64,000 nucleotides of DNA from Epiperipatus broadwayi (Eukaryota > Onychophora > Udeonychophora > Euonychophora > Peripatidae): NCBI GenBank assembly GCA_028023455.1, contig JAQFVV010000055.1, forward strand, positions 4,494,030 through 4,558,029. Direction: 5' to 3'. The notes beneath the pieces are model-generated. The model was not told the DNA's origin. It did not search any database and saw only the letters and a program-made list of their open reading frames with translations. The translations under genes and the position numbers were made by a program. Positions 9,101-21,289 of the stretch are shown piece by piece (the stretch's first letter is position 1; each line of letters starts with the position of its first letter).

Positions 9101-11609
9101 AACTAATTTGCAGACTGTACTACTATGCAGATATATCAATATGGTGTGGGGATAAGTTAATATGCTCTAATTTATTACCCCTAATGAAACAATCTGCAGA
9201 GACCTACCAGGCTTAGAAGGGAAGAAAGTTGCATCCAACTATGTTCAGACTGCGAGTCATCTGATAGAGTGCTAATGAGAACCCGATGAAATGCTTAACC
9301 AATGATTGCATACCCTTTAATTGACTAACTCTGTCCCTATTTAATAATATTAAATGCAATTTAGGTTAGTCATCCACTTTCTCCCTTTTTAATTCCGTTA
9401 TGCCCTAATATTCAAACCCAGAGAGAATATTGCTTTTAACTCTATTATCAGGTATGAACAAATATTCGCAGCAACTCCTGCACCTATATATAGGTTACAA
9501 CTAGCATTTATTATATTTGTTTTATTTTCAAGCTTTTATATAATAAGAAAATAGATGTGTGCGCATGTATAATTATTTATAAACTGTAGAATGTCAGGAC
9601 AACTCAATAAACCAGAGACCAGAATAATATAAACTCTCAAACATTTATTAACAATAATAAATATTAAATATAACGACAATAGTAATGATAAAAAAATAAA
9701 AATAAAAAATATAATAATCATCATATGTACATGTGTCACAAATGAACCTCTACCATCTTACTAATTAATTATCCTCTAGATCCAACCCTTATACCCCATG
9801 GTAGAAATCCACATATGTCACTCATTCTCTGCAAATCATAATTATATAGAAAAATCAACCTTAGTTATTTAATATAATTGAGATGCTGGCTAGCTAAATT
9901 ATATATTTACAAATGTTAATCTATTTAACAAGTTTCCCCAATTTATATATATGATAGAGACAGATCCCAGTTGATTAGTCAAACATACTGGAAAATATGT
10001 GTACATGGTTAATCACTAAATAAAACATATAATATTTATTCTGTATGTGTTGTAATTTAACCTATATATAAATTTAGAGAATCTTACCTCAATATTTATG
10101 TGGATGACCTGATGTGAAGCAGGTGATATTACCTAAATTTTATTTATAATGAAAATATTAAAAAAAATATCAAAATGAATAATCCCTCCTTTTCTTCTTT
10201 GCTAATTCTGAAAAATGAGGCTTCTGTATCATAGTGTGAAAATACAACAGATAGTATAAATAAAAAAATAAATCAATAAATAAACAAAAATTTACAATAT
10301 TGATTCTTTGATTAAAAATTGTAATTGGAACAAAGTTCCTAAAAATCATCATAATAGAAGTAGTAGTAGTAGTTGATAGTTAGGCAAGTTGTTTCTTCAA
10401 AGCAGTTTCACTTAGTAAATCATTCTCCTTAGCAAGGATAGATAGGTACAATGGTGTCTCCTGTAGTTGTGTTTAATGGTAAACATCTTGATCCTCATTT
10501 GATTCACCATAATGTATTCCAATCCTTGTTTACTTTGGACTGAAGGCATCTTCTTGTGTGTTTACAATAAAGTAGAAATATATATAGATATAATGCAGCT
10601 GGCAGGAAAATACCATGACACACAATAGCATGTTTTGCTCTAGCCCATTTTCATATTAAAGTACATTTTAATAATTATTTATAATCATATATTTTTATTG
10701 AATAATATTGAAGCGCTTATATATATATTAAGAAAATTATTTCATTTTTCTTTCTTCTCCAATTTTTAGCAAATTTAATTCTCGTTATTGTTTTTGAAAA
10801 GATTTAAAAAATTCAAATTTACTCCAACACCTTTTTTAAACACGATTTAATTATTTAAGAATTAATCAGTTATTCTTACTTCTTTTCACTTTCTGTCCTT
10901 TGAATTTGATAAACTTTTAGTTACAGTATTCGACTTTTAAAATGTTTATAATTTAACTAAAAGAAAAAAGAAAAACTCCATTTTAGTGTTCTAAATTTTT
11001 AGTTTTAATTGCTGTCTTTTGTTACAGTTGTTATAACAATAAGAACGATTTGTAAACTGTCTTTTGTTTTTATACATTTTCATGCATATATTTCCAGGAA
11101 TGCTCATATCTTTAACTGCCTATTGTTTAAATATATTTAGATTTATTATAAATAAAAAAAAATAACAAAATAATAAAATCAGTTTTATTTTCACACATAT
11201 GTACCCACCTAATTAACTTCAAGTCATCCCAAATTCATTTACCTATTAATTAATATTCAATTTTAAATTAAAAATATATATATTACAGTTTATTTAATCA
11301 AATAGTTTTATATATATATATACAATAGTACTTTCTAAAATATTGATCCTATTTTATTTTATAAATATAATAATTTATTGTGTATTATATGTATATAGGC
11401 AATAATAATAACAAATAATAATCTTCCCACTATTACTATAAATTCCAAATGGATTGGGTTCAATAAATATGCTTGATCTTTTTAGGAATGTGCGCATTGT
11501 AAGCTATCCTTTACAATGCTCAATAAGTATCTGATGATAAGAAGTTTCTGATATTTCAAAGTTAGTTTGTTTCTATAATTAGACTTTAGATCTGCTTTCC
11601 AACAAATCC
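9101..11609. other. Unassigned AT-rich interval
   Basis: No gene recognised over about 2.5 kb. Seen: TA-rich microsatellites (about 11305-11325), an AGT triplet run near 10359-10371, and an isolated TTGAAGCGCTTAT at about 10709-10720 resembling the end of the Penelope-associated box (see 12765 and 34481) but without the rest of it. Short open frames here are AT-driven and have no family resemblance. Confidence 0.4.
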
Positions 11610-12060
11610 CTATGAACAGAGGCCAAATGCTCTATATAGTAGTGCAAGAAGATTTGTGCATAAAATCTCTATCTAATGCCTACTTATCCAATATCACCAG
11701 ACTAGTTTCGAGCTTGTAGCTGTCATCAGTGAGGAGCCTTGGATTTAAAACTGCCTACTTATCCAATATCACCAGACTAGTTTCGAGCTTGTAGCTTTCA
11801 TCAGTGAGGAGCCTTGGATCTAAAAGCATTGCATCTTGACTTTGGATATAATACATCATCATAACAGCCACCTTTTACCTTTTTAGTTAACTATAAACTT
11901 ACGAGTTCAAAATTGAAAACAAAAATGTTTCAATCCAAGCTCATTCACTTGAATAGGCACTAAATAGGGATTTTATGTACAAACCTTCTTGCATCCATTG
12001 ATTACTCTGACTTGCACTGAGTGGCACTGGTGTATGAAGAATTTTGCCACTATTCTAATA
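11610..12060. mobile_element. Repeat family X, copy 2, with internal 75-bp tandem duplication
   Basis: Carries the X arm (…ATAAAATCTCTATCTAATGC…) and, at the far end, an inverted arm ending TGTATGAAGAATTTTGCC. Inside, a 75-bp segment is duplicated head to tail at 11678-11752 and 11753-11827 (only a few differences), which is a late event in this copy. Non-coding. Confidence 0.65.
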
Positions 12061-12764
12061 GTTTGTGTAAACATAAAATGATGATTATGGGATGTTTAAT
12101 AGTTTAAATCCCTATGACTGAAGAAACATTGAACACCCTAGTTAAAATAACTCATATTGGCCTCTAAGTGTAACAGATTATTTTTAGAACTACCACCTAT
12201 ATTAATATACTTCAGATAAAGATAGATAACATTTTATATAGAATGAAACTCAAAATACAATAATATATCTACTTTCCTTGGTGCAGAAAATTTAGTTTTC
12301 TAAAAATATTTGAACTTTTCATTTGATTCAAAATTTTACTAACATAATTGCAAAACATTCTCCAGGAAATACTGATGAAAAAAAAAATTCAGTTGGATAA
12401 AAGAAATTAAAAGGTTAATAAAAAATATTAGTTTTTTTTTAAAGCAAATGTTTTTTATTAGCGTGTGCACACTAAAAAGTAGAAAATAAAAAATAAATAC
12501 GTTCAAACCCACCGAATCATTAAATAAACTTGCAATTAATGTTAATTTCTTGTATCATTGCCAATTAATCGTGAAGATCATTTTTAAAATCTGAAATAAA
12601 CAGGTATTGGTACCAAAAGAAGAGGCACTAGTCACAAGTTGTGAATCCGAAATATGATAATCTCACGCTTTTGTTTGTGAAAACTGAAGATTTTTTTATT
12701 GCATTTAATATACAAATTAAAAAGCGTATGAAACACTTGATTGAGAAGCTATAAAGATTCCAAA
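12061..12764. other. Unassigned AT-rich interval
   Basis: No gene recognised. The segment 12600-12764 is probably 3' flank of the Penelope-like remnant that follows, but I cannot assign its end. Confidence 0.35.
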
Positions 12765-12806
12765 AATAAGCACTTTCGAGGCCATTCGCCTCATATTCAT
12801 AGTGGT
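12765..12806 (-). ncRNA. Hammerhead-like structured box of a Penelope-like element, copy 2
   Basis: Minus strand reads CTATGAATATGAG, then a hairpin GAGGC-GAATG-GCCTC (12788-12792 pairing with 12778-12782), then GAAA (12774-12777) and GTGCTT. ATGA before a hairpin and GAAA directly after it are hallmarks of the hammerhead core (CUGAUGA…GAAA), and Penelope-like elements are known to carry hammerhead ribozymes. Here the CUG of CUGAUGA is not intact, so the box is probably inactive. It lies about 54 nt after the stop of the GIY-YIG remnant; the plus-strand copy at 34481-34525 has the same layout. Confidence 0.45.
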
Positions 12807-12863
12807 AGTGTGAGATGCAGAATGAGGAAATAGGGCAAGGAAACAAAGCGGTATGCAAATGAG

Positions 12864-13035
12864 CTAGATAGTCCAATGTTTGGAGATGTCAAAGCAGGTA
12901 TCCCATCTATTGATACCATTATTACTGCCATTAATGAAGTATGCTTCTCTGATTTTCCGCTTGATGTCGTTTTTCTCAATGCCGACTATTTAGGGGTTGG
13001 AGGGTTCAAACACATCCTGTCTTCTTGAAATGTTC
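12864..13035 (-). pseudogene. Penelope-like element: GIY-YIG endonuclease C-terminus, copy 2
   Basis: Minus strand, one frame: EKNDIKRKIREAYFI, then INRWDTCFDISKHW, ending at a TAG at 12864-12866. Just upstream, after a frame change and a stop, EHFKKTG corresponds to the expected (A)EHxxxTGH motif. These are the C-terminal motifs of the GIY-YIG domain of Penelope-like retroelements: the histidine-glycine motif, then the basic (K)RKI(K/R)EA helix containing the conserved glutamate, then INRxD. The rest of the element is not recognisable. The copy is inactivated by stops and frameshifts. Shared motifs with 5331-5570 and 34098-34430 show one family. Confidence 0.7.
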
Positions 13036-13164
13036 TAAGAATGTTGATGAATTTAAGAGAATAAAAATATTTTTTATAAGCATGCTCTCTCATCATTTTA
13101 CCGACTTAATGTAAGCTTTAGAAAGCAATGGTAGTTGACAGATAACAACGGTTAAAATATCCCG

Positions 13165-13380
13165 ATCATGTGATTTCCATCCAAAATCCCAGATTAGTTT
13201 CAAGCTTATGGATTTCAATATCAAAGAGCTTTGGATCTTACAATCTTAGAATCTAATTCACCTTGCTTCCAACTCTTATCAGTTACTGTTCCAAAAATCC
13301 AAAGCCCCACAATCCATAAGCTCAAAACTAATGTGGGGATTTTGAATAGGAAACAATAGGATAGGTATTTATTAAGCACT
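13165..13380. repeat. Short fold-back related to family X
   Basis: The left arm with 'AAAATCCCAGATTAGTTT' and 'AAGCTTATGGATTT' (about 13180-13216) is complemented by 'AATCCATAAGCT' and 'AAACTAATGTGGGGATTTTG' (about 13310-13348). The words 'agattagtttc' and 'cttatgg' echo the X element, so it may be a diverged or deleted X copy. Non-coding. Confidence 0.5.
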
Positions 13381-13439
13381 GTCCTTTGGCAAAGATACCT
13401 TAAATGATAAAAAGAAGATGAAAAGGATGCTATGTGGTA

Positions 13440-14024
13440 AGTCATAGGATATTTTTTTTATTATTATTTATATTTTGTTTTCTGCTTTTAGTTTTATATA
13501 ATTCCAGAAATTAGGAATAAAGAAAGTTTAGATTCAATTTAATACCACTAGATGGCAGTATCTTAAAGAGTACTGAATCCCACTTAAAATTAAAAATTTA
13601 ACTTTCTTTCTAAATTTGTTGTTATCTACGTTGATAATCATGGCTTAGCAATTAACAACCAAGTTAATTGATTACAGGTACGATAAACTTTGTAAGAGAG
13701 TGCAATTACTAAATTCCACAATTCCACTGCTTTTTTAACAACCAAAGCTTCACCACTACTTTTTTATCTAGATTTCAGATTGTTATATCCTGTATTGTTA
13801 AATTATCTTGACAAATATATTTACTTCCATTACACTTTCACTTATAAGTTTCAAACTCTCAGCACTGCATTTAAACTTTCATTAGTGATCAATATGGTTT
13901 TTAATCTAACATAACAGATGCAATAGTTCGGATTTATCTCATTTTTTTATATGTAATATCTTTTTAGATATACTTAAAAACGTCCACTCTATCTTGCATT
14001 CTTTTCTGTTAATAAACATCAAAT
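13440..14024. other. Unassigned AT-rich interval
   Basis: No recognisable gene, repeat or signal. Confidence 0.4.
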
Positions 14025-14518
14025 GATCACCATTTTTTATGCTTGCTTATAACTTTAAAACAGGCGAAACTCTCCATACAGTATTGCCACTCACTGAAAG
14101 CCAGAGTAATCAATGGACACCAGAAGGATTGTGCATAAAACCCCCATCTAGAGCATTGCAGATCTTAGGACAGGTGCAGTGCTCTCAGATTTAAGGCTCC
14201 TCAATGACGAAGGCCACAAGCCAGAAACTAGCCTGGGGATATTGGATGAGTAGGGACTAGATGGGGATTTTATACCCAAGCATTTCAGCATCCATGAATT
14301 ACTCTGGCTTGCGCTGAATGGCAATACTATATGGAGAGTTTTGCCTGTTTTAATAACAGTTATAAGAAAGCATAAGAAATGGTGATCATGTGATGCTTAT
14401 TGGCTTAAAACCAATCCTGCCTAATAGGATAGTGGCGGCTATGGTTATTAAAGAACCAAAGACCCCAAAATGTATGAGTACTGAACTGAATTCAGACCTA
14501 TATGACTATATAAGCTAA
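14025..14518. mobile_element. Repeat family X, copy 3, left part (interrupted)
   Basis: An inverted pair of X arms (about 14063-14155 and 14255-14345, ending TATGGAGAGTTTTGCC) is followed by the X internal block ('CAAAATGTATGAGTACTGAA', 'TATGACTATATAAGCTAA'). The X sequence stops at 14518 and resumes at 17118 with GCTAATGAGCTTGG, exactly as in the uninterrupted copy near 7298-7315. The gap is filled by a hAT element. Confidence 0.75.
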
Positions 14519-17117
14519 GGGTCAGCAACCTATGGCACCCATGTCATGCTTCGCATGTCAACGATTGATTATCAATGGCACTCGGAATAAATTGAAATAG
14601 TAAAAAAAAAATTAATTCAGTGTCTTTTTTTTTTGCTTTTACATTCAACATTGAATTTACAATTAGATTTTTTTGTTTGCAAGTGAAAAAAAAATTCTAC
14701 ATATTCACATTTTACTTATGATAAAATTAAAAAATGAGATCGTAATCCAAATAAAAAGCTTATTACGTTATCAATTCTAGAAAGCTATTTTTGGTAGTTG
14801 CATGGTAAATAATTATCACTTACTGGTGATGCTTCTTTCAAAAAAGATATTCTTATGGCATAGTGACTGAAAGGTTCCCAAAATGTTCCACAAATGGCAA
14901 AAATATGATATCCACTCTTTTCAAGACTTTTGAACAAATGAATATGGATTTGTACAGCAAAAAGATCATGCTGTGTGTACTTTATGCTGTGAAAGTATTG
15001 TGTATCGTACCTCAAGTATTCAAAGGTATTATCAAACTAAACATATGTTCATGTTCAAAAACTCAGATGAGAAGAGCCGTTTCTGCTTTTAAGAAACAAA
15101 CTAATTATTTTAGTCAAATAATTGGAACCCAAAATAAAGCCACTGAATGTAGGTATACAATTGCTCATTGTGTGGCTTTGAAAGGCAAACCTTTCACAGA
15201 TGGACAGTTCATCAAAGAAATGTTTTTTTGAAAAATGTTGAAATCTTATTCGATGATCTACCAAAAAACAAACAATATTGTCTCGAATTCAAGAAATACC
15301 AGCTTTTGCAAGATCAATTCAAAGAAGAATAACTGACATGGCCTAAGATGTAACAACAAAGTAGAAAAACAGTTTACAAGCTGTTTTATTCAGTGTTATT
15401 GTTGATGAAAGCACTGATGTAAATTATGTAGTGCATCTAACAATAGTTACCCAATATTGTGACAACAATAATATTTATGAAGGATTGTGTTGCTTGATTC
15501 CTCTTACTGGTACATCAAAGGGATATGATATTTTCACTGCATTTTTCAATTATTTTGGAAATCAAAAAATCAACATAAATAAAATATTTAGTGTTACTAC
15601 TGATGCCAGCCATACAATGGTTGGAAAAGAAAAGGATTTGTTAAACTTCTTGAAAATCATATTAAACATCGAATATTGAGTTTCGACTGCATTGTACACC
15701 AGGAAAATTTAGTTGCAAAAATCTCATCACAATGCTTGAATTCTGTAATGGACCCTGTCATTAAAATAATTAATTTCATAATTGCTTATTCTTCATTAAC
15801 ACATAGGCAATTTAAATCCCTTTTGCAAGAAATGAAAAGTACATATATAGATCTCCCTCTATACAGCAATGTTTTTTGGATTAGTTGAGGTAATGTCTTG
15901 AACAGGTTTGTGTCATGTCTGAAAGAAATCAAGATTTTTTTTTTGATGAAAGAGAACAACATTATCCGGAAATAAATGATGAAGACAGGTTATGCAAATT
16001 GATGTTTCTGACCGATATAACTCAACAACTGAATGAGTTAAAGTTGCATTTGCAAGTGAAGAATCAAACAGTACTAGAATTTTTTGAATATTGGAAAGGA
16101 TTTGCATTAAAATTAGATATATTTTGATGTGATATTACCACTAACACCTACAAGTACTTTCCAAATATAAAGGTCCATGCAAATCAATTTAACATTAACA
16201 AAGATGAACTTCAAAAATACATCGAAGTTTTCAGAGAAGAATTTTCCAAACAATGTGAAGACTTCCAAATACACACACCGGTATTCTCTTTTCTCATCAA
16301 ACTTGACTTAATTGATTTAAAGATGACTCCATTTCATTTATCACTTTTTGAATGGATGAATATTGATAGTTTTGAAATGGAATTGGTCAAATTGATGTCA
16401 TCAGAATTGTGGAAAACTAAATTTGTAGAATTGCAGAAAACTCTTGAAGAGAACTGTCTAGAAAAGTCGGTTGTCATTCTCAATTGTTGGATATCATTAC
16501 CTGAGGATTTAATTCTTTGAAAAAAAAACTGCTTGTGCCCTGCTTTCGGCATTTGATTCAATTTACTTATGTGAACAAATTTTCTCACATATGAAAAAAT
16601 ATTTTGAATTCACAAAGTTTTCTAACAGCTGAAAATTCAGAAGCATGTGTAAGCTAAAAGTGACCAAGTACATACCTGACATTGTGCAAAGAGGTATAAG
16701 AACAATGTTCACATTAATTTATTTTAATAATAAAAAATGGCTATTCATATTAGAATTCATGATATTTTTTCTTATTTAAATTATATATTTTGTATAGGTA
16801 AAAAGTTATAATTTATCATTTGTAATATAATTTTTAATAAGCTTAAAAATTGCAAATTAAAAAAAAGGTACTTTTCACATGATTCTAAGTATTTAAAAAT
16901 ATTGAATGACCAATAATATAAGATCCGGTTATAATGGACATCAAAAGTATATATTATATAATAGTGTATATTATATACTGTAATATTATATATAACTTTG
17001 AAGCCCATTATAACAACCAATTTTGATAATATAATATGGTTGGTAAAATCATGTCGGCATGCAGAATAACATTGTAACATAGACTCGCACCACCCTACTA
17101 AAAGGTTGCTGACTCCT
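14519..17117 (+). mobile_element. 2.6-kb hAT element nested in repeat X
   Basis: Terminal inverted repeats: left GGGTCAGCAACCT (14519-14531) and right AGGTTGCTGACTCCT (17103-17117); the inner 11 nt are exact complements. The pentamer GCTAA flanks both ends (14514-14518, 17118-17122), although hAT target duplications are usually 8 bp and the outer three bases differ. The interior encodes a decayed transposase on the same strand (14863-16660). The insertion splits an X copy, so it post-dates X. The left end reads 'tatggcacccatgtcatgc', a common start for hAT elements of this group. Confidence 0.85.
14863..16660 (+). pseudogene. hAT transposase pseudogene (ZBED/GTF2IRD2-like group)
   Basis: Nearly the whole transposase can be followed through several frames. 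The N-terminal zinc-finger region is degenerate (KIMLCVLYAVKVLC). Next come IAHCVALKGKPFTDGQFIKE (about 15160-15220), DESTDVNYV(V)HL (about 15405-15440), NKIFSVTTDASHTMVGK (about 15580-15630), CIVHQENL and IIAYSSLTHRQFKSLLQEM (about 15685-15835), and finally SAFDSIYLCEQIFSHMK (about 16545-16595), the C-terminal hAT dimerisation motif. The expected length is about 600 residues. Multiple stops and frameshifts (for example near 15230, 15678, 15888 and 16125) make it non-functional. The order of motifs and their agreement with ZBED/GTF2IRD2-type domesticated hAT proteins make the family call secure; it is a transposon copy, not a host gene. Confidence 0.85.
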
Positions 17118-17395
17118 GCTAATGAGCTTGGATTGAAAATATTGTGTTTTCAGTTTAAGACTCATAGTTTTGTAGTTAAATAGTTAAAGGTGGTTGCTGG
17201 AGGGTTGCATTAGATACTAAGATCTAGGTGCAGTGCTCTCAAATCCAAAGCTCCTTGCTGATGAAGGCCAGAAGCCAGAAACTAGTCTGGTGATATTGGA
17301 TAAGTAGGCCCTAGATGGGGATTTTATACACAAGTTTTCTGGCTTGCACTGAGTGACAATACTGTATGGAGAGTTTTTGCCAGTTTTAATTATTT
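17118..17395. mobile_element. Repeat family X, copy 3, right part
   Basis: Continues the X sequence broken at 14518, through 'GGTGGTTGCTGGAGGGTTGC', 'GATCTAGGTGCAGTGCTCTC' and 'AACTAGTCTGGTGATATTGG' to the arm end TATGGAGAGTTTTTGCC at about 17366-17382. Joined across the hAT element it makes one X copy with the normal block order. Confidence 0.75.
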
Positions 17396-17409
17396 TCTGT
17401 TGTCTGGAA

Positions 17410-17945
17410 AAGTAGAATTCTTATATATATTAAACTTTTCTATGCTCTCCTCATATGCACATTAACTTTTATATATAATTCTCCTTTATTTTCCTTACAG
17501 TTTTGACTGTCCCACAGTCTTCATCAGAGCTACAACATTTAAACATATAACCATTATTTTTATATACATATTTATATACTTATTATTCATAATCATATTT
17601 AATTTTAATTATATACTATTACATCTTTTAATTCATACCTATTATTTTATTATCATTTTTAGCCCATTCTATTTTATTTTACTCCTATTTTTATTCATTA
17701 ATATATCATTACAACATTTCTATGTCTTTTTTATTATTATTCCTTTTATCCTAATTTTTCTTTCTATTATTTCTTTATAATTTTCTATATATTTATTCAT
17801 TATAAGTATATAAATATTTATATAAAAATAATGGTTATATGCAGGACAGTCCAAACTGGAAGGAAAATAAAGGAGTAATTATATATAAAAGTTGCATCAA
17901 AGTGTAAATGAGAAGAGCATAGAAGAATTTATTATATATGAATAC
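17410..17945. repeat. Fold-back element with AT-rich loop
   Basis: The left arm (about 17415-17562; TTTTATATATAATTCTCC, TTTATTTTCCTTACAG, TTTTGACTGTCC, ATAACCATTATTTTTA) is complemented by the right arm (about 17822-17940; TAAAAATAATGGTTAT, GGACAGTCCAAACTGGAAGG, AAAATAAAGGAGTAATTATA). The 260-bp loop is almost pure A/T with repeated TTATT/TTTAT words. Non-coding. Resembles a fold-back MITE; family not recognised. Confidence 0.6.
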
Positions 17946-18249
17946 ATGAAGAAAGATGTAAAGAAAGTTAAAAGAAAAGATATAAAAATAAAGTAGAATT
18001 TTGTAGCAATTTATTAGGTGCAAATAATGTAACAAATTGCTCCAAACTAGTAATGGATGACTGTGAAACTAAACTGCTTAGATTGATTGATAAGTAAGAA
18101 AAGTGGAAAACATGGGGGGGATCCACAATTAATTGTCAATATTTTAAGTAATTCACATTATGACAAAAAAAGCATTACTAGGATGCATTTCTATAATCAC
18201 ATATTTTAATTAATAGGTCACTATTAGTAATTGTATATCTTAAAATCAC
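17946..18249. other. Unassigned AT-rich interval
   Basis: No gene seen; a short G7 run lies at 18114-18120. Confidence 0.4.
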
Positions 18250-19500
18250 TAAAACATAACATGACCACTCTTAATGCTTGCATAAGTTGTAGTGCCACCT
18301 GGTGTATGACATAGTAAGCAATTGATGCTGTATGGCTTGTATATAAAAATCCCTAGTCCCTACTCATACAATATCCCAGATTAGTCTCTAACTTATAGTG
18401 GGAGCCTTGGATCTGAAAGATTGCATCTAGATCTTTTGATCTAATGCAACCCTACAACCTCACCTTTTATCTCTTTAGTTAATGAAAAGCTATGAGTCCA
18501 AAATAAAAACAGAATATGTTCAATTCAAGCTTATTCATTTGTATAGTCATACAGGTTTAAACCCAGTTCAGTACCTATACATTTTGGTATCTTGTTTTTT
18601 TTTTAATAGTCACTATCCTCCTTTAGTCATGATTGGAATTAAAACATCATATGATCGCCATTTTTATGGTTATACAATAGAAATTCTCTTTATACAGTAG
18701 TGTCACCCAGTGTAAGCCATACTAATCAATGGATGCTAAAATTTTGTTAATCAGAATCCCTACTCATCCAATATCCCCAGATTAGTTTCTAGCTTATATA
18801 ATTGTGCTTTCATTTTACACTCATAGCTATATAATTAACTAAAAGGATAAAAGGTAATATCTAGAGGATTGTTTTAGATTTTTAGATCTAGATGTAGTGC
18901 TCTCAGATCTAAGACTCATCATTGATTAAAATCACAAGCTAAAAACTAGTCTGGGGATATTAGATGAGTAGGCATTAGTTAGGGATTTTCATGCACAAAC
19001 CTTCTAACATCTATTGATTACCAAGACTTATACTGGGTAGCACTACGGTATGGAGAGTTGCTGCCATTTCATCAGTTTGCGTAAGCATAAGAAATGGTGA
19101 CATTTAGTGGTTTAATGTCAATCATGGCCACAGGAGTCTGACAACTATGATTATAAAAAACAATAACACAGAAATATATATATATAATGAACTGGGATCA
19201 AATCTATAAGTCTGTACAAGAGAATGGGCTTGGTTTGAAAGCATCGGTTTTTATTTTGAATTCATAGTTTTATAATTAACTAAATAGATAAAATCTGGTT
19301 GCTGTAGTGTTGCATTAGATCCTAAGATCTAGGTACAGTGCTCTCAGATCCAAAACTTTTCACTGATGAAAGCCACAGACTATAAACTAGTCTGGGGAAA
19401 ATTGAATGAGTAGGCACTTGGAGGGAATTTTGATCTATAAGCTTTTTAGCATCCATTGATTATTATAGCTTGCACTATGTGGCATTGCTGGTTGGAAAAA
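18250..19500. mobile_element. Repeat family X, copy 4 (one complex or two abutting elements)
   Basis: Diverged X arms occur in both orientations: minus-type arms near 18290-18480 and 18690-18800, and plus-type arms near 18880-19060 and 19310-19490 (for example 'CTAGTCTGGGGATATTAGAT' and 'CTAGTCTGGGGAAAATTGAA'). The length (about 1250 bp) exceeds copy 1, so this may be two X elements side by side or an expanded one. Non-coding. Confidence 0.6.
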
Positions 19501-21289
19501 ATTGCTACTAATTTAATTGTACATCTTACTTATGTATTCATTTACATAAGTATGAAATGTATAATTACTTTAATATCAGCAACATCACATTATTTTCTCA
19601 TGTATTTAATCATATGCTTCTGAATGTAGATCTCTCTACTAGAGTCATCTGTTGTAAGCTTGAGTAATCAATGAACAACATATGGTATAGGGCTACAGTG
19701 TTTTCATCTTCAGACTGACTTCGGATTTTTGCATACTAGGATTCAAAACTTTAACTCATACATTTATAAATCTACTAACCAGTTTCTACTTTTTTATATT
19801 ATTACAGCTAATACCCTGAAATTAAAAAAAAAACCTTTAAGGTTTTAAATCAAATCCAACAGATCTGCATAGTTATATAAATCTAATACTTGGTTAGTTT
19901 CTCTATATGATTAAAGTTATTATTGGCATTAGTCTTCTTGGTCAAAGAGTAAAAGATTCTTGCAGCTGATGTAAGGCCAAGATATCTAACCTACATTGAA
20001 ATTGATATGATGTTAGATATATACAACTGTACAAGTGAAATGGCTTAGGTATTAAATCTTCGGAGTTTTTTTTAAGCCAATAAACAACACGTGATATGTA
20101 TAGAGTTTTTTTTTTTTTTTTTTTACATATAATGAAATATAAAGAGCATTAGTTTCACTTTCAAATCCGTTCATTAATGAAGACAAGTGAAAGCTATTGT
20201 AGCATTATTTTATCTGGTATTTATTGATTACTCAAATTTACAGTAGATGGCTCTATAGTAGGATGACATTACTCTAACATAGTTATTTAAATCACGTAAG
20301 CAATAAATTTAATTTGCTCTGATATGAATAATTCATCAAGTTATTTATTTATTGCACTATCAGAAAGGCCTGCTATAAACTAAGGATTACATTAACAATG
20401 ATTAATAGTGTAATTGTTAAACATATCTTAATTCTATCCATTAAATGGAACTTAATCTGCTACTAGGTTGCTAACACATTATCTGACATTCTGGTCAACT
20501 AACCATACTGTTATTTTATATATATTGAATATTCTTAATATAATTTAGATGCAAAAAAACTAGAGAACATTAGTGATAGAAACAATGAAATTTGCAAGAC
20601 ATTACTAGAGAAATCGTTGCTTCTCTAAGAGTCTCTGTGCAATGTTTAGTTTTTTTATTATCAAGTTTTCATTGTGTGATTATATTTTTCACTTCAATTT
20701 TTAAAAAAATTCATTTAAGATCCTGTGAAAAATTGCTTGTGTGAAAAGCAGAGATCTGCTAAATGTAGTCCATAGACGTTTTTTGTAAATTAAATCAACT
20801 TTTTGAATTAACATTGACACAAAAATATTGTTTCATTTTCATTGAATCATCTTACTGTGAACTTGCATTGAGTACTAGTTTTAAAATGTCAGCCGTTTTT
20901 TTTTATATTTAAAACATCTTGATATTTAATTTAGATCACATGCCTGGAGTTGGAGAAGGCGGGGAATCTTGTAAAATAAAGATTTCAATTTTTAACTGAA
21001 TATTAAATCATTATCTAACATAAATGAACTATAAGAGTTATTTTAAAATATTTATAAAAAGAAACAGAGACTTACCAAGATCAAGTTTTTTGATTAGTAT
21101 AATAAGAAAACATTTTTTATATACATTGCGCATATAGATTTAAAGTTTTATTTAAAAATTTAGCCATAATTCATTATATATTTCTATGAATGTCTTTTTT
21201 TTATTTTGGCCAAATATAGGATTTCGATCTTGGAATGAACCCTTCGATCTTTATATGTAATTACAGAGCAACAATAACCATCACAAACA
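19501..21289. other. Unassigned AT-rich interval
   Basis: About 1.8 kb with no recognisable coding segment. Long T runs (about 20107-20124) and simple AT sequence. Some words at 19640-20040 hint at a very old repeat, but no boundaries could be set. Confidence 0.4.

Noticed and set aside
10709-10725. Fourth copy of the hammerhead-like box (TTGAAGCGCTTAT)
   Set aside because: Only the last dozen bases match; no ATGAG or hairpin precedes it and no Penelope-like coding is nearby.
14863-16660. Domesticated hAT-derived host gene
   Set aside because: Several stops and frameshifts, and the coding lies between matching hAT terminal inverted repeats nested in another repeat, so it is a dead transposon.
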